Assembly (NCBI GenBank): GCA_022264855.1
Contig: JABYQU010000020.1
Location: forward strand, 62,001-126,000
Source of the DNA: Lenzites betulinus
Taxonomy: Eukaryota > Basidiomycota > Agaricomycetes > Polyporales > Polyporaceae
Direction: 5' to 3'
Length of the DNA stretch: 64,000 nt
The notes under the pieces were generated by a model that worked only from the letters and a program-made list of their open reading frames with translations, made no database searches and was not told the origin of the DNA. Shown in pieces: positions 1 through 10,640 of this stretch. The position numbers were made by a program, and so were the translations under genes. Every line of letters begins with the position of its first letter. The first letter of the stretch is position 1.

Positions 1-17
1 ATGTCTTTGTTCCGTCT

Positions 18-2024
18 ATGTCCAGTTCCGCTCCTCTGGTCGCGTCTATGTCTCCTCTAGGTTCCTCTCAGTCTCAAGGACTCCCTAGTCCTTCTACTTC
101 CAAGGCGGGCGCAACCCCAGCCACCAATACCCCCGCGCGCGACCCAGTGTTATTGCGCGCGGAAGACACCGCGCGCTCGACTCCCATCGCGCGCGACTCC
201 TCGCGCGCGCATCCAACGCGCGCGCCCGCCAAGGCCAAGCTGGCCTACGCATCGCGCGACCCCTCTCCACCACCGACATGGACTTACCGCGCGAAGCCAA
301 TACGTTCGGGGGTGCTTACGGAGGCGTACATCTCGGCCAAAAAGAAGTACAAGCCGGTCGCGCGCAAGGTCCGCCCGGTCCTCGGCACGTCGCCTGAACA
401 CTTTCGCATCGAGCGTAACATCACAGGCGACCCTCTCGCGAGCATACCGTCGCTCAGTCCTCACCCACCCGCGTTTGTACCTACGGGCCGCTATACGCAG
501 GAGCGCATGAAGGCGGTCGACAAGGCTCATGGCGACGGCTTCCTCTGGCCAGAGGAACAGAAGCTACTTCATCACTTCTTTAGCCAGCAGAACGAGGCCT
601 TCGCGTGGAACGACGACGAGCGCGGGTGCTTCAAGCCCGAGTTCTTCCCTCCTGTCGAGTTTCCGGTGGTCCCGCACACGCCCTGGGTCGAGCGCAACAT
701 CCCCATTCCCCCAGGACTCTACAAGGAGGTCTGCGACATCATCAAGAAGAAGATCGCAGCCGGCGTGTACGAGCCATCCAACTCCTCCTATCGCTCGCGC
801 TGGTTCTGCGTCCTGAAGAAGGACAAACACTCCCTCCGTATCGTTCACAGCCTAGAGCCGCTCAACAAAGTCACTATCCAGCATAGCGGGGTGCCTCCTA
901 CGCCCGACCACCTCGCGGAGCAATTCGGAGGGCGCCCGTGCGGTTCCATCTTCGATCTCTATGTCGGCTATGACGAAAGGCTCATCTCAGTCACTTCGCG
1001 CGACCTCACCACCTTCCAGACTCCCTTCGGCGCGCTGCGCCATCGTACCCTGCCTATGGGGTGGTGTAATTCGGTTCCTATCTTCCATGACGACGTCACG
1101 TACATCCTTCGCCTCGAAATCCCTCATCTCACCATTCCTTACATCGACGACGTACCGGTCAAAGGTCCCGCGACAGACTACAAGCGCGCGGATGGCACCT
1201 ACGAGACCATTTCCGCAAACCCCGGTATCCGCCGCTTCGTGTGGGAACACTTCCAAGACGTCAATCGCGTTACGCAGCGCATGAAGTACGCGGGAGGCAC
1301 TTTCTCAGGGACAAAGTCAATGGTCTGCCGGCGCGAGATTATGGTTGTCGGGCACCGTTGTACACCCGAAGGACGGCTCCCCGAGGAGTCGCGCGTCGAG
1401 ATCGTCAAGAATTGGGGCCCATGCAAAGACCTTTCCGAGGTGCGCGCGTTCCTGGGCACCATCGGGGTCGCGCGCATCTTCATCCGCAACTTCGCGCAGC
1501 GCGCGCACGCGCTGGTCCACCTGACGCGCAAGGACGTACCCTTCGAGTTCGGCGAGCCGCAGCGCGCGGCCCAGCGCGACCTGATCGACGCGCTACTGGC
1601 CTCTCCGGCTTTGCGCGCGCTCGACTACGAGTCCGAAGCGCCAGTGATCCTAGCGGTAGACACGTCCTACATCGCAGCGGGCTTCCATCTATGCCAGTGC
1701 GACGAGGAGGACCCGCGAAAGCGCTACTACGCGCGCTTTGGATCGATCACGCTTAACGAGCGCGAGGCACGCTTCTCCCAGCCCAAACTCGAGATCTACG
1801 GACTGTATCGCGCGCTGCGCGCGCTCAAGTTGTACCTGATTGGCGTGCGCAACCTGATCATCGAGGTCGACGCGCGCTACATCAAAGGAATGCTTAACAA
1901 CCCGGATATCTCACCCAGCGCGAGCATCAATCGCTGGATCGTCTCCATCCTCACCTTCCACTTCGAGCTCGTACATGTTCCAGGGACGTCTCACGGCCCT
2001 GACGGGCTCTCGCGACGGCCTTGA
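18..2024 (+). CDS. Gypsy-1 pol: reverse transcriptase and RNase H
   Basis: Reverse transcriptase and RNase H part of a Ty3/gypsy polyprotein. The first ~200 residues are a low-complexity Ser/Pro/Ala/Arg region followed by the usual gypsy pre-RT segment. RT follows, with the nucleic-acid-binding SRWFCVLKKD block (~residue 262), a FQTPFGALRHRTLPMGWCNSV-like block and the catalytic YIDD at about residue 376. RNase H follows from about 540 (ILAVDTS, then KLEIYGLYRAL, then EVDARY), ending in the hallmark DGLSRRP. The reading frame then hits TGA at 2022-2024, although sequence typical of the following linker (acidic, Asp/Glu-rich) continues in the same frame, so this is probably a nonsense mutation. 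The ATG at 18 is simply the first in frame; the true start may lie outside the window. Confidence 0.9.
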   Translation: MSSSAPLVASMSPLGSSQSQGLPSPSTSKAGATPATNTPARDPVLLRAEDTARSTPIARDSSRAHPTRAPAKAKLAYASRDPSPPPTWTYRAKPIRSGVLTEAYISAKKKYKPVARKVRPVLGTSPEHFRIERNITGDPLASIPSLSPHPPAFVPTGRYTQERMKAVDKAHGDGFLWPEEQKLLHHFFSQQNEAFAWNDDERGCFKPEFFPPVEFPVVPHTPWVERNIPIPPGLYKEVCDIIKKKIAAGVYEPSNSSYRSRWFCVLKKDKHSLRIVHSLEPLNKVTIQHSGVPPTPDHLAEQFGGRPCGSIFDLYVGYDERLISVTSRDLTTFQTPFGALRHRTLPMGWCNSVPIFHDDVTYILRLEIPHLTIPYIDDVPVKGPATDYKRADGTYETISANPGIRRFVWEHFQDVNRVTQRMKYAGGTFSGTKSMVCRREIMVVGHRCTPEGRLPEESRVEIVKNWGPCKDLSEVRAFLGTIGVARIFIRNFAQRAHALVHLTRKDVPFEFGEPQRAAQRDLIDALLASPALRALDYESEAPVILAVDTSYIAAGFHLCQCDEEDPRKRYYARFGSITLNEREARFSQPKLEIYGLYRALRALKLYLIGVRNLIIEVDARYIKGMLNNPDISPSASINRWIVSILTFHFELVHVPGTSHGPDGLSRRP

Positions 2025-2071
2025 CACCCAGAGGACCCTGAGCCCATCGATGACGAAGATGACTTCGAGGA

Positions 2072-3300
2072 TTGGATCGACAACCTACACGGGTTTATCC
2101 ACCACATCCTTCCAACGGCAGCTCTCCACCGCGCCCAACTCTTTCCTTCACTACTCCATTGTTTGCACTGGGCCTGCCGGCACTGGCCGAGGACGGCACA
2201 GATTTTAGTGGGGGGGAGGAGCTAGAGCTCGGAGCGGATTCAACGGCGCGCGCGAGCAGTAGAGCAACGCGCGCACCCAGCGCGCGCACCCACACCGCGC
2301 GCGCAGACACCGCGCGCGCAGACACACCCATGCCGGAGCAACGCGCGCGCGAGGTCGAGGCCACGAGCGCCGACAGATCCGCGCGCGCACACACACCAGC
2401 CGGAGACGAGGACGCGCAGGAGCCTCCACCGGCTATCCCCAAGTCCAAACACACGATTCGTGGCGATGAGAGGCTATTGGACGTCAAGGACTGGCTTGGG
2501 ACTCTCCACCGGCCTTTGGACATCTCAGACGAGACCTACGCACGGTTCATCAAGTACGCGCAGCAGTTCTTCCTTCATGACGGACGGCTTTGGCGTAAGG
2601 ACCCTCACGGCGCGCACAAGCTGGTCGTACTTTATGAGGGCCGCTACGAGGTGCTCCGGGTCGCGCACGACTCCCTAGGACACCGTGGACGCTACGCGAC
2701 GCTCCAGACCATCTCAGAACGCTTCTGGTGGCCTACCCTGCGCGATGATGTGACTTGGTTTGTCAGGACATGTCACCTCTGCCAACTGCGTCAGGTGCGA
2801 CACATTGTCATTCCCCCTACCGTCGCAATGCCAGCCTCAGTCTTCGCGCGCATCTACATCGACACCATGTTCATGCCCGTCTCAGGCGGGTTCAAGCTCA
2901 TTGTCCAGGCGCGCTGCGCTCTCACGGCCTATGTGGAGTGGCGTATGCTGCGCCGCAAGACCGAGAAGACCTTAGCCGACTTCATCTATCAGGACATACT
3001 CTGCCGCTGGGGCGGGGTCATGGAGATCGTCACGGACAACGGCGCAGCCTTTGTGAAAGCCATGCGGCGGATCGAGAAACAGCATGGTGTTCACCATGTC
3101 CGTATCAGTGGCTACAACTCGCGCGCGAACGGACTGGTAGAGCGCCCCCACTTCGACGTACGCCAGGCCCTGTTCAAGGCCGCGGATGGAGACCAGACCA
3201 AGTGGTCGCAGGTCGCGCACTCAGTCTTTTGGTCAGAGCGCATCACTATACGTCGCCGCATGGGTTGTTCCCCCTACTTTGCAGTCACGGGCTGCCACCC
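2072..3300 (+). pseudogene. Gypsy-1 pol: integrase, truncated by FB1
   Basis: Integrase part of the same polyprotein, in another frame. It starts with a disordered acidic/Ala-Arg segment. The HHCC zinc domain follows (HDSLGHRG...CHLCQLRQ, about 2665-2790), then the DDE core: YIDTMF (first Asp), VTDNGAAF (second Asp) and SRANGLVERPHFDV (Glu). The frame is open up to AVTGCHPT at 3300, where FB1 begins, so the integrase C-terminal domain and any chromodomain are missing. There is no convincing ATG at the start, and this region would be expressed only as part of a polyprotein. With the upstream stop and frame change it is a pseudogene. Confidence 0.88.
2200..2218 (+). promoter_or_regulatory. Candidate central polypurine tract in Gypsy-1
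   Basis: The 19-nt sequence AGATTTTAGTGGGGGGGAG occurs here, between RNase H and integrase, and again at 8019-8037 immediately before the 3' LTR. Some similarity extends ~12 nt upstream (CCGAGGRCGG). The 3' copy is a polypurine tract by position. An identical internal copy would fit a central PPT that primes a second plus-strand start, as known for Ty1 and lentiviruses. It also encodes an acidic in-frame stretch (EDGTDFSGGEE), so it could be coding sequence or a recombination scar. Confidence 0.45.
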
Positions 3301-5971
3301 CACTTGTGGTTGCCACCATAATAATATAATCCCCCACCAGACTGGTGCACACCTCGTGTATTTTGTGATCACCACTTGTAATTGTTTAACGCTACCCCAG
3401 CCATTGTATTATAAGTGTCAAGTATTATATTATAAGGACCACCTATTGTACAATCCCTGGGCAGTTTGTTTTTGATACTGTGGGCGCGTATTTGGGATTG
3501 TACAATCCCTGGGCAGTTTGTTTTATATTCTGGCAGCTGTGCCTGGTTTGTGTTCATCCATTATACAATCAGTGCCTGCTTGTAGGTCCCTGTTTACCGC
3601 TTAATGGGCGCTTTTTTGGCTTCCTAATAGGGTAGGCATACCAAATGACCGCATTTGGGCGCTTTTTTGGCTTCCAAATGGGGCAGGGGCCTACCACCAC
3701 CCCCTGGGGGCTCCCTTTTGGCCCCCCTGGGCGCATTATTGCCCTACTTTGTGCCCTATGTATATATGGTGATCATGATACATATTATGGTGTTCTGTGG
3801 GGGCTAAAAACCGACCAAAAGCAGTCAAAAATGCGAACCCAGGGCAGGGGTCAGCAGGTCCTGGTAGGTGCATGCAGCATATAAATGGTTCCTCTGGGCC
3901 CATTATGTTGATCAATATATCATTTGAAAGCTATAGCACAGGGCTTTCTGGGACAGCTATTTGCATAGCCCCCGACGCTGTACTGATGAAGATATGGCCT
4001 TTCGCATTTTCGCAAAAAGCAGCCGTTTTGTTTGCTCAATAGCTCCTGATCCAGGGCACATATAAATCCACCCTATACACCGTTAGATTTGTATTTAGCA
4101 GACCTTTAGAACAGGCCTACTCTCAGGATATTCCATCCACATGTATTCTGTCCCTCCTCCTGCCTCCCTGCCAATAGATCGCCCTCCAGGGCCCTCAGTT
4201 CCTAATGGATTCCCTTGAAAGCCTTTGTAGTGTGTACTGGCAATATATCCATACATATTTCCAGCTTGGCATGATTTAGAATGGCCTACCCCTTCCGTGC
4301 CCTCTTGCTGTACATTTGGTGCACTTCCAGCTTGTTTGCTCCATAATATTATATCCTGTACAGATATGGCCCTGCTCTCTTTTGCATGTTGTCTGTGTAT
4401 ACTATAGCTACCAATAAATGTGCTCAAAAGTGTTATCCGACATCCGGATCTCTTATAGGCTCCTTATCAGTAGCCCACAGTGTAGCCCAATCTATCGCGT
4501 TTTGGGGGCATATTATTTAGATCAGACTGCACATCTGTACTGGCATAGTGTTCAGGATTACATTGCACCAAACATCATGAGATTTGGTGGAGAAGTGATG
4601 GAGGTATGGGCAGAATATCCCAAATGGTGGTCTACATGCTCAAGCACAGCTTACAGCAGTGCATTCATGTATTCTTCACCAACTGCATCAAAGGGCTGTT
4701 CTGAGGTGTTCCCTCCATACCTCCATCACTTCTCCACCAAATCTCATGATGTTTGGTGCAATGTAATCCTGAACACTATGCCAGTACAGATGTGCAGTCT
4801 GATCTAAATAATATGCCCCCAAAACGCGATAGATTGGGCTACACTGTGGGCTACTGATAAGGAGCCTATAAGAGATCCGGATGTCGGATAACACTTTTGA
4901 GCACATTTATTGGTAGCTATAGTATACACAGACAACATGCAAAAGAGAGCAGGGCCATATCTGTACAGGATATAATATTATGGAGCAAACAAGCTGGAAG
5001 TGCACCAAATGTACAGCAAGAGGGCACGGAAGGGGTAGGCCATTCTAAATCATGCCAAGCTGGAAATATGTATGGATATATTGCCAGTACACACTACAAA
5101 GGCTTTCAAGGGAATCCATTAGGAACTGAGGGCCCTGGAGGGCGATCTATTGGCAGGGAGGCAGGAGGAGGGACAGAATACATGTGGATGGAATATCCTG
5201 AGAGTAGGCCTGTTCTAAAGGTCTGCTAAATACAAATCTAACGGTGTATAGGGTGGATTTATATGTGCCCTGGATCAGGAGCTATTGAGCAAACAAAACG
5301 GCTGCTTTTTGCGAAAATGCGAAAGGCCATATCTTCATCAGTACAGCGTCGGGGGCTATGCAAATAGCTGTCCCAGAAAGCCCTGTGCTATAGCTTTCAA
5401 ATGATATATTGATCAACATAATGGGCCCAGAGGAACCATTTATATGCTGCATGCACCTACCAGGACCTGCTGACCCCTGCCCTGGGTTCGCATTTTTGAC
5501 TGCTTTTGGTCGGTTTTTAGCCCCCACAGAACACCATAATATGTATCATGATCACCATATATACATAGGGCACAAAGTAGGGCAATAATGCGCCCAGGGG
5601 GGCCAAAAGGGAGCCCCCAGGGGGTGGTGGTAGGCCCCTGCCCCATTTGGAAGCCAAAAAAGCGCCCAAATGCGGTCATTTGGTATGCCTACCCTATTAG
5701 GAAGCCAAAAAAGCGCCCATTAAGCGGTAAACAGGGACCTACAAGCAGGCACTGATTGTATAATGGATGAACACAAACCAGGCACAGCTGCCAGAATATA
5801 AAACAAACTGCCCAGGGATTGTACAATAGGTGGTCCTTATAATATAATACTTGACACTTATAATACAATGGCTGGGGTAGCGTTAAACAATTACAAGTGG
5901 TGATCACAAAATACACGAGGTGTGCACCAGTCTGGTGGGGGATTATATTATTATGGTGGCAACCACAAGTG
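3301..5971. mobile_element. Foldback/giant palindromic element FB1
   Basis: A 2,671-bp element that is almost wholly an inverted repeat. The left arm is 3301-4609 and the right arm 4711-5971, around a ~100-bp spacer. It begins CACTTGTGGTTGCCACC and ends GGTGGCAACCACAAGTG. The arms differ in length by 48 bp, because the left arm carries an extra copy of the GATTGTACAATCCCTGGGCAG segment near 3497. The same CCACAAGTG end occurs in FB2 with different flanking DNA, which supports it as a true terminus. No target-site duplication is visible (left flank GCTGCCACCC, right flank ACGGAGAAGT). No transposase is present. The identical ORFs on the two arms are palindrome artefacts. Confidence 0.85.
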
Positions 5972-6852
5972 ACGGAGAAGTACTCACCCGCCAATGCTTT
6001 CCGAGCATGGGCTCGGCGGCCTGCGCGGCGCGCGGCACCATCATCTTCGTCATCTTCCTCGGCGGCAGGTTCGCGCGGGGCGCGCGCGGGCGAAGTTCGC
6101 GCGTCGAGGCCGTGGAGGGCGCGCGATCGACCGCCATGGCGTTTGCGCCGTCGTCGCCGCTAGCGGGGCCGTCGTCTTCGTCCGCGGCGGGGTCGTCGAC
6201 GATCTCGACATCGTCCGTCTCGTCCTCGTCGCCATCCGGCTTGAAGGACGCCGAGTCGCGCGGAATGATCTCGACCGACGGGCTGCGCGCGCGCTTCTTG
6301 GAGGCCTTCGAGCCGCACGAGCTGATGACGACGGAGGGGGCGCTGGCGCGCGAGCGGCCACTGCGTGCGGACGGGGTACGAGGTGGCGGGGTCGCGGCCT
6401 GGATCTCGCGCAGGGCGGCGCCGAAGGGGTCGGAGTCCTCGCGCTCAGCCGCGCGGGCAGCGGCGCGCCGTTCGCGCGCGGCAACACGACGGTCGCGCGC
6501 AGCGAGGATCTGCCCCCGCGCCCACTCGGGCCATTCGGCGTCTTCGAACGCGAAAGCGTCCTCCACGCGGTCCCAGACCGCGTTGGCGTGGCTGTCGAGG
6601 ACAAAGGGCGGGCAACACGCTTTCTCCGCCGCGTCCTATGAGGGGATGACGGTTAGCGCGCGAGAGAGAAGGCAGAACGCGCGGGCGTACCAGTACGCGC
6701 GCAGCACGGCGGGCCCACTTGCGGCACTCGCTCCCCGTCGCGCCGTCCGCGGGCTCCACATCCCATACCGGTGCCATCGAAGTCTCGAGCGCGCGGACGA
6801 GTTGTTCGTCCTTCCCACCCCAGGTTTGAGTCGAAGCAGACGGCGCGGGCAT
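5972..6852 (-). CDS. Antisense accessory gene A of Gypsy-1 (3' truncated)
   Basis: A minus-strand gene between pol and the 3' LTR. The likely first exon starts at 6852 (MPAPSASTQTWGGKDEQLVR) with a Trp/Arg-rich segment (CRKWARRAARVL). An intron of about 70 nt ends at CATAG near 6638. The second exon reads DAAEKACC...DAEWPEWARGQ, then an Arg/Ala coiled segment, a Ser/Arg/Lys patch and an acidic tail, until FB1 cuts it at 5971. From memory, antisense ORFs of this WPEWA type occur in agaricomycete gypsy elements. The function is unknown; the basic and acidic patches suggest a nuclear or nucleic-acid-binding protein at best. The exon border is inferred. Confidence 0.5.
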
Positions 6853-7274
6853 AGCAGCAGTGAGTAGGCGGGGGAAGCGAAGCGAGCAAGGTGGGGGCGA
6901 AGGAGGAAGGAGGCGAAAAACGGCGAAGGGCGGTCAGGCCTTTTCTGAGGCGAGGACAATAGCGCGGCGACCTCGCGCGCGACCCTGCATGAGCGCGCGT
7001 TTAGGCGCTACGCGCGCGGCAATGCGCGAGCTCCGCGGAGCCGCGCGCGCGACGGGCTCAAGCGCGCGCCTGCCCCGTGGGCGACCCTGACGGACCTACC
7101 GGACTTTGGGAACGAAGTGCAGACAATGGAACCGCCATTCCGGGGCGCAAATCCGAGGATCTGAGGCATTCGGCGCGAGGATGACGTCACAAACGTTGTT
7201 TATTTCTCCAAGTCCGCGTCCCCGGTGCCCTACAGTCGCGCGCGGCCGTGTCTCCCTATAGCGCGCGCAGCCCT

Positions 7275-7926
7275 CTACATTTCCGCGGTCCGCGGAACCG
7301 TGCGCGCGTCCCCATGGGCGTCGTTACTCTCCAAGATGTCCAAGTCCCCCTCCCCATAGGCGAACTGTGCGTTGACTAGCTCGCGCTTCAAGTCCTGGAT
7401 GTCCTGCAAGTGCCCTTCGACGCGGACCAAGGTCGACGGAGCTGGCGCGTTCATTGGATCCAGCGCGCGCAGGCCTACAAGAGCGTCGCGATATTCGCGC
7501 GCGCGGTGTTCTAGCAGCGCGAGGACCGGCAGCCATTGATTGAAGATCATCGGCGCGACTCTGGTGCGCATGGCGTAGAACTCGTCCTCAAAGACGCGCG
7601 CAAGCCCAAGTTCGGGCGGAATGGCCGCGACGATCCCCTCGACGGTCTCTACGCGCTCCGCAAGCGTGGTCCCGCGCGGGTAGACGATATAGTGGGCCTC
7701 CTGCGCGCGCGGTCAGCAACAGCGCGCGGAGGCAGCGCGCGTGACTCACAAAGGCGCGCACCACGGCAGCTATGCGCGCGCGCAAGCCCTCCTCCGATCC
7801 ACGTCCTCCCTCAACGACCCGACGCAGCGCATTGGTCGCGCGGTCGATCCTAGGCAGGGTGGCATCAGGATGAAGGCTGCGCAGCTCGACACCGACTTGC
7901 AAGAGTTGTTCTAGGGTCATGCTCAT
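7275..7926 (-). CDS. Antisense accessory gene B of Gypsy-1
   Basis: A minus-strand two-exon gene lying just inside the 3' LTR. Exon 1 starts at 7926 (MSMTLEQLLQVGVELRS) and ends about 7751 before a GTGAGT...GCAG intron. Exon 2 resumes near 7703 (EAHYIVYPRGTTLAERVETV) and runs through ALLEHRAREYRDALVGL to a stop at 7275. The product is about 200 aa, helical in character, with no membrane segment or recognised domain. Its orientation, opposite to pol and ending close to gene A, suggests the element encodes antisense transcripts from a promoter in or near the 3' LTR. The reading frame is open and spliced sensibly, so the gene may be functional although pol is not. Confidence 0.55.
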
Positions 7927-8018
7927 GGTGGCGGCAAGGTCGGCCTCTATTCCATCCCCACCCCCCTTTTATACTTCCAAGGACCTCTGGCATCGATCGC
8001 GTTGACCGAGGGCGGTCA

Positions 8019-8038
8019 AGATTTTAGTGGGGGGGAGA
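8019..8038 (+). promoter_or_regulatory. 3' polypurine tract of Gypsy-1
   Basis: The purine run AGTGGGGGGGAGA directly precedes the TG that opens the LTR at 8039. This is the standard plus-strand primer position for LTR retrotransposons. Confidence 0.85.
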
Positions 8039-8909
8039 TGATACGCTCCACAGGCATTCCAGGCCAGAAACCCGCCTTTTCCACCCTTGCGCGCGCATGC
8101 CAACCACAGCGCGCGCAGAGCCCACCGCACACCTCGGTACTCCCCACGTCGCGCGCGCAGTGCGCGGAGCCCATCGCGCGCAAGGCCAAGATGCGCGCGG
8201 GGCACTTCACCACGGCGCGCGTGATGCCTGTCGCTATCCCGAGCCCTTTGCCCTAGCTGCTCGCGCGCGCGGGTCCGCTGGGCGCATCAGTGGCGCGCGC
8301 ACGAGGCGCGCGAAGAGTCGGATCGCGCGCGGCAAGGGCGCCCGGCGCGCGAGGCATCCCGGGCCCGGTTTCCGCTTATCTCCCGTATGGTAGCACGTGT
8401 TTTGGATTCCGCCTGCGGGCGTTCTTGTACATAGTCATTTCGGGGCATTCGAACCCCCCAGACAATCCACCCCTCACTCTCTCAACTGCTGGGAACGTGT
8501 CCCTCGCGCTTCTCGACGTGCAACAGCTTCCCCTTCAAGGCAGGACGACTGGAGACCTCTCCGCTGTGACAGCGTACCGTCAGTTGCGTATATTGCGTCT
8601 ATCCCGTTGCTCCTGCGTTTCACTGCGTGCGTACTGCGTTGCGAAGCCCCGTGGCTGACTGCGAGCGTTGCGTTATTCCTGCGCGCGTTGCGTTACTGAG
8701 TTTACCTCCGCGCGCGCCCTTCTACCGCGCGAGTCCGCGCGCGCTCCCACCCGGTGCGCGAGAGACCTCCCTCCTGCTCGCGCGCGAACAGTATACGGAC
8801 CGGCCTACCAGCGAACCTAGGGAGCTCGAGACCTTACTCCCCTTCATCACACACCTAGACGTCCTCTACCTCTCAGCTATCGGCCGCCAGAGCACCTCTT
8901 ACCGTATCA
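8039..8909 (+). repeat. 3' LTR of Gypsy-1
   Basis: An 871-bp LTR bounded by TGATACG at the left and CGTATCA at the right, directly after the polypurine tract. It is rich in GCGCGC. The matching 5' LTR is outside the window, so divergence cannot be judged. No gene is seen in it. Confidence 0.8.
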
Positions 8910-10640
8910 GCGGTTCTTGGAGAAAATCAACCCATCGCGAGTGGCGAATGCGCTAAACTGAGATGGTTTAGCCATAATTTTGCCAAACGTCTTGTCCGTA
9001 ACGTATCCGTTACGGACGGCTTTCATGAACCCATCTTCGTTTTCGAAGTGGGTGCGCAGAGAGGGGCCGGACGCTAGTGACATCGCTAGCGTAGGATCGT
9101 CAGGCGACGTTGGTTCAGGTGTAACCTCAGCCGCTGGAGCGTGCGTGGCATACCGTGCGCTCTCTATGACTCGCTCCTCCACTGGCTCCGGCAGCGTGGT
9201 AGCTGTCGGCTTCGCTTTTGCCGGGAGAACGACTTTGTTCTTCGGGCGTGCTACTGGTGTCTCGTCATCGGAGTCACGATAACGAGCAGGTTTCCGAATG
9301 ACTCGTCCGGCTCGTATCTCGAGCAGACGACTCTGAGGTAGATCGTCTCCCTCAGGATCTAATCGCGCGTCAGCGTTCACGACGTCGTATTCCGGCGTCG
9401 TGTCATGCAAGGAGTCCATCTCGTAGTATCGAGATAGACAGTCCGCGACTTTGTTGAGTCGCCCAGGTACGTAGGTAATATCGTAGTCAAATCTGGCTAG
9501 GTATTCGTACCAACGAATCTGGCGACGATTCGGATTCTTGACTCCTTTCATAAATTCTAGGGCCTTATGGTCAGTTACGATACGTAACTTGCGGCCGAGA
9601 AGTTTATCCTCCCATTTCAGGAGTCCTTCCATTATTGCAAGGGTCTCTTGCTTGTACGTGTGATATGCACGCTGAGCACTGGTGAACTTCTTCGATAGAA
9701 ACCCAGCGGGACGGCAAGTTTGCCAGTCTTCGCCTTGGCCGTATAAGGCCCCGATTCCAAACAGTGAGGCGTCGCATATGAGCCATATCGGCTCACTGCG
9801 GCGCGGGTCTATGGGTTTCAGTATGGGGACCTTGCACGCTAGAGTCTTAATGGACTCGAAGCATTTCTCGTGCAAGGCTCGCCATACAAAAGGTCTATCG
9901 TTGTGTACCATCTCCGAAAGCGGAGATGTGTACGCCGATATATCTGGCATGAAATGGGCTAGGTAATTCACTAGTCCCAGAAACCGCTGGACTTCATTGT
10001 AAGACTGTGGGGTTCTCCAATTACGGATACGGCTCATCTTGTCTGTATCGGCGTGCAAGCCGCGGTCATCTATGCGATGACCTAAGCAGTCCAAATCCTT
10101 AGAATACAAGTCGCATTTCGACTTGCTAAGGAATAGTTGGGCCTTTCGAAGCTCGTTAAACACCAATTTCAGGTGTTTCTCGTGATCTTCGATAGTATCC
10201 GAGAAGACGAATATGTCATCGAGGTATACGTGAACGAATCGGCCTATGAATTCACGAAATATCGTGGTCATTAGCCTTTGGAATGTAGAGGGTGCATTTG
10301 TGTCGCCCTGCTGCATTACTTCGCTCACGAAGGTTCCGAAAGGAGTGGAAAATGCGGTTTTCCAGATATCCTCCGCTACGATGCGTATTTGCTCGTACGC
10401 GTCGGATAAGTCGATCTTCGAGCGGTATTTCGCTCGTGCCACATCCATCCGGATCTGATCTTGATCCGGAAATGGCGTAAGATCATGTACAGTATTGTCA
10501 TTGCGCTGTCTTGCGTCAATGACAGTTCGGAGTTTGCCATTTTTCTTCGCTACGCATAGTAGCGGAGCTGCTTGTGTGACCGTAGCAGGTCTCCACCAGC
10601 CGGCCTTTACATACCGGTTGATCTTCGTAAGAAGCTCGGG
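8910..10640 (-). pseudogene. Gypsy-2 pol fragment: reverse transcriptase and RNase H
   Basis: A minus-strand gypsy pol, truncated at both ends. Reading from 10640 it gives PELLTKINRYVKAGWWRP, then AAPLLCVAKKNGKLRTVIDA, SKIDLSDAYEQIR, the FGTF and QGDTNAPSTF blocks, catalytic YLDD, the RNase H block WLICDAS...YKQETLAI...VTDHKALE, and the CLSRYYEM hallmark. It then runs through an acidic linker to ATRDGLIFSKNR at the Gypsy-1 LTR (8909/8910), just before the integrase zinc domain. The right end is cut by FB2 within the RT thumb-proximal N-terminus. Base composition is less CG-rich than Gypsy-1, so it is a different family. No internal stop was seen, so the breakage is recent relative to point decay. 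Confidence 0.88.

Larger units (their letters stand above)
1..8909 (+). mobile_element. Ty3/gypsy retrotransposon Gypsy-1 (5' end outside window)
   Basis: Plus-strand gypsy element. In order it holds RT and RNase H, integrase, two antisense accessory genes, a polypurine tract and an 871-bp 3' LTR beginning TGATACG and ending CGTATCA. Its 5' LTR and gag lie left of the window. FB1 (3301-5971) interrupts the integrase, and the integrase C-terminus does not resume on the far side, so sequence was lost. The pol also has a stop codon at 2022-2024 and a frame change before the integrase, so the copy is dead. It is rich in CGCG runs, unlike the gypsy block that follows. The LTR end abuts a different, minus-strand pol, so Gypsy-1 inserted into an older gypsy copy. 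Confidence 0.85.

Noticed and set aside
4095..5229. Identical 110-aa ORFs on opposite strands (4095-4427 and 4897-5229) and similar mirrored pairs
   Set aside because: They are the same palindrome arm read twice; there is no family signature, and the FB2 copy is diverged.
3280..5990. Search for a 7-bp target duplication around FB1, as for the KDZ elements
   Set aside because: Flanks GCTGCCACCC and ACGGAGAAGT share no direct repeat at the termini; a CACCC occurs on both sides but not at matching distance.
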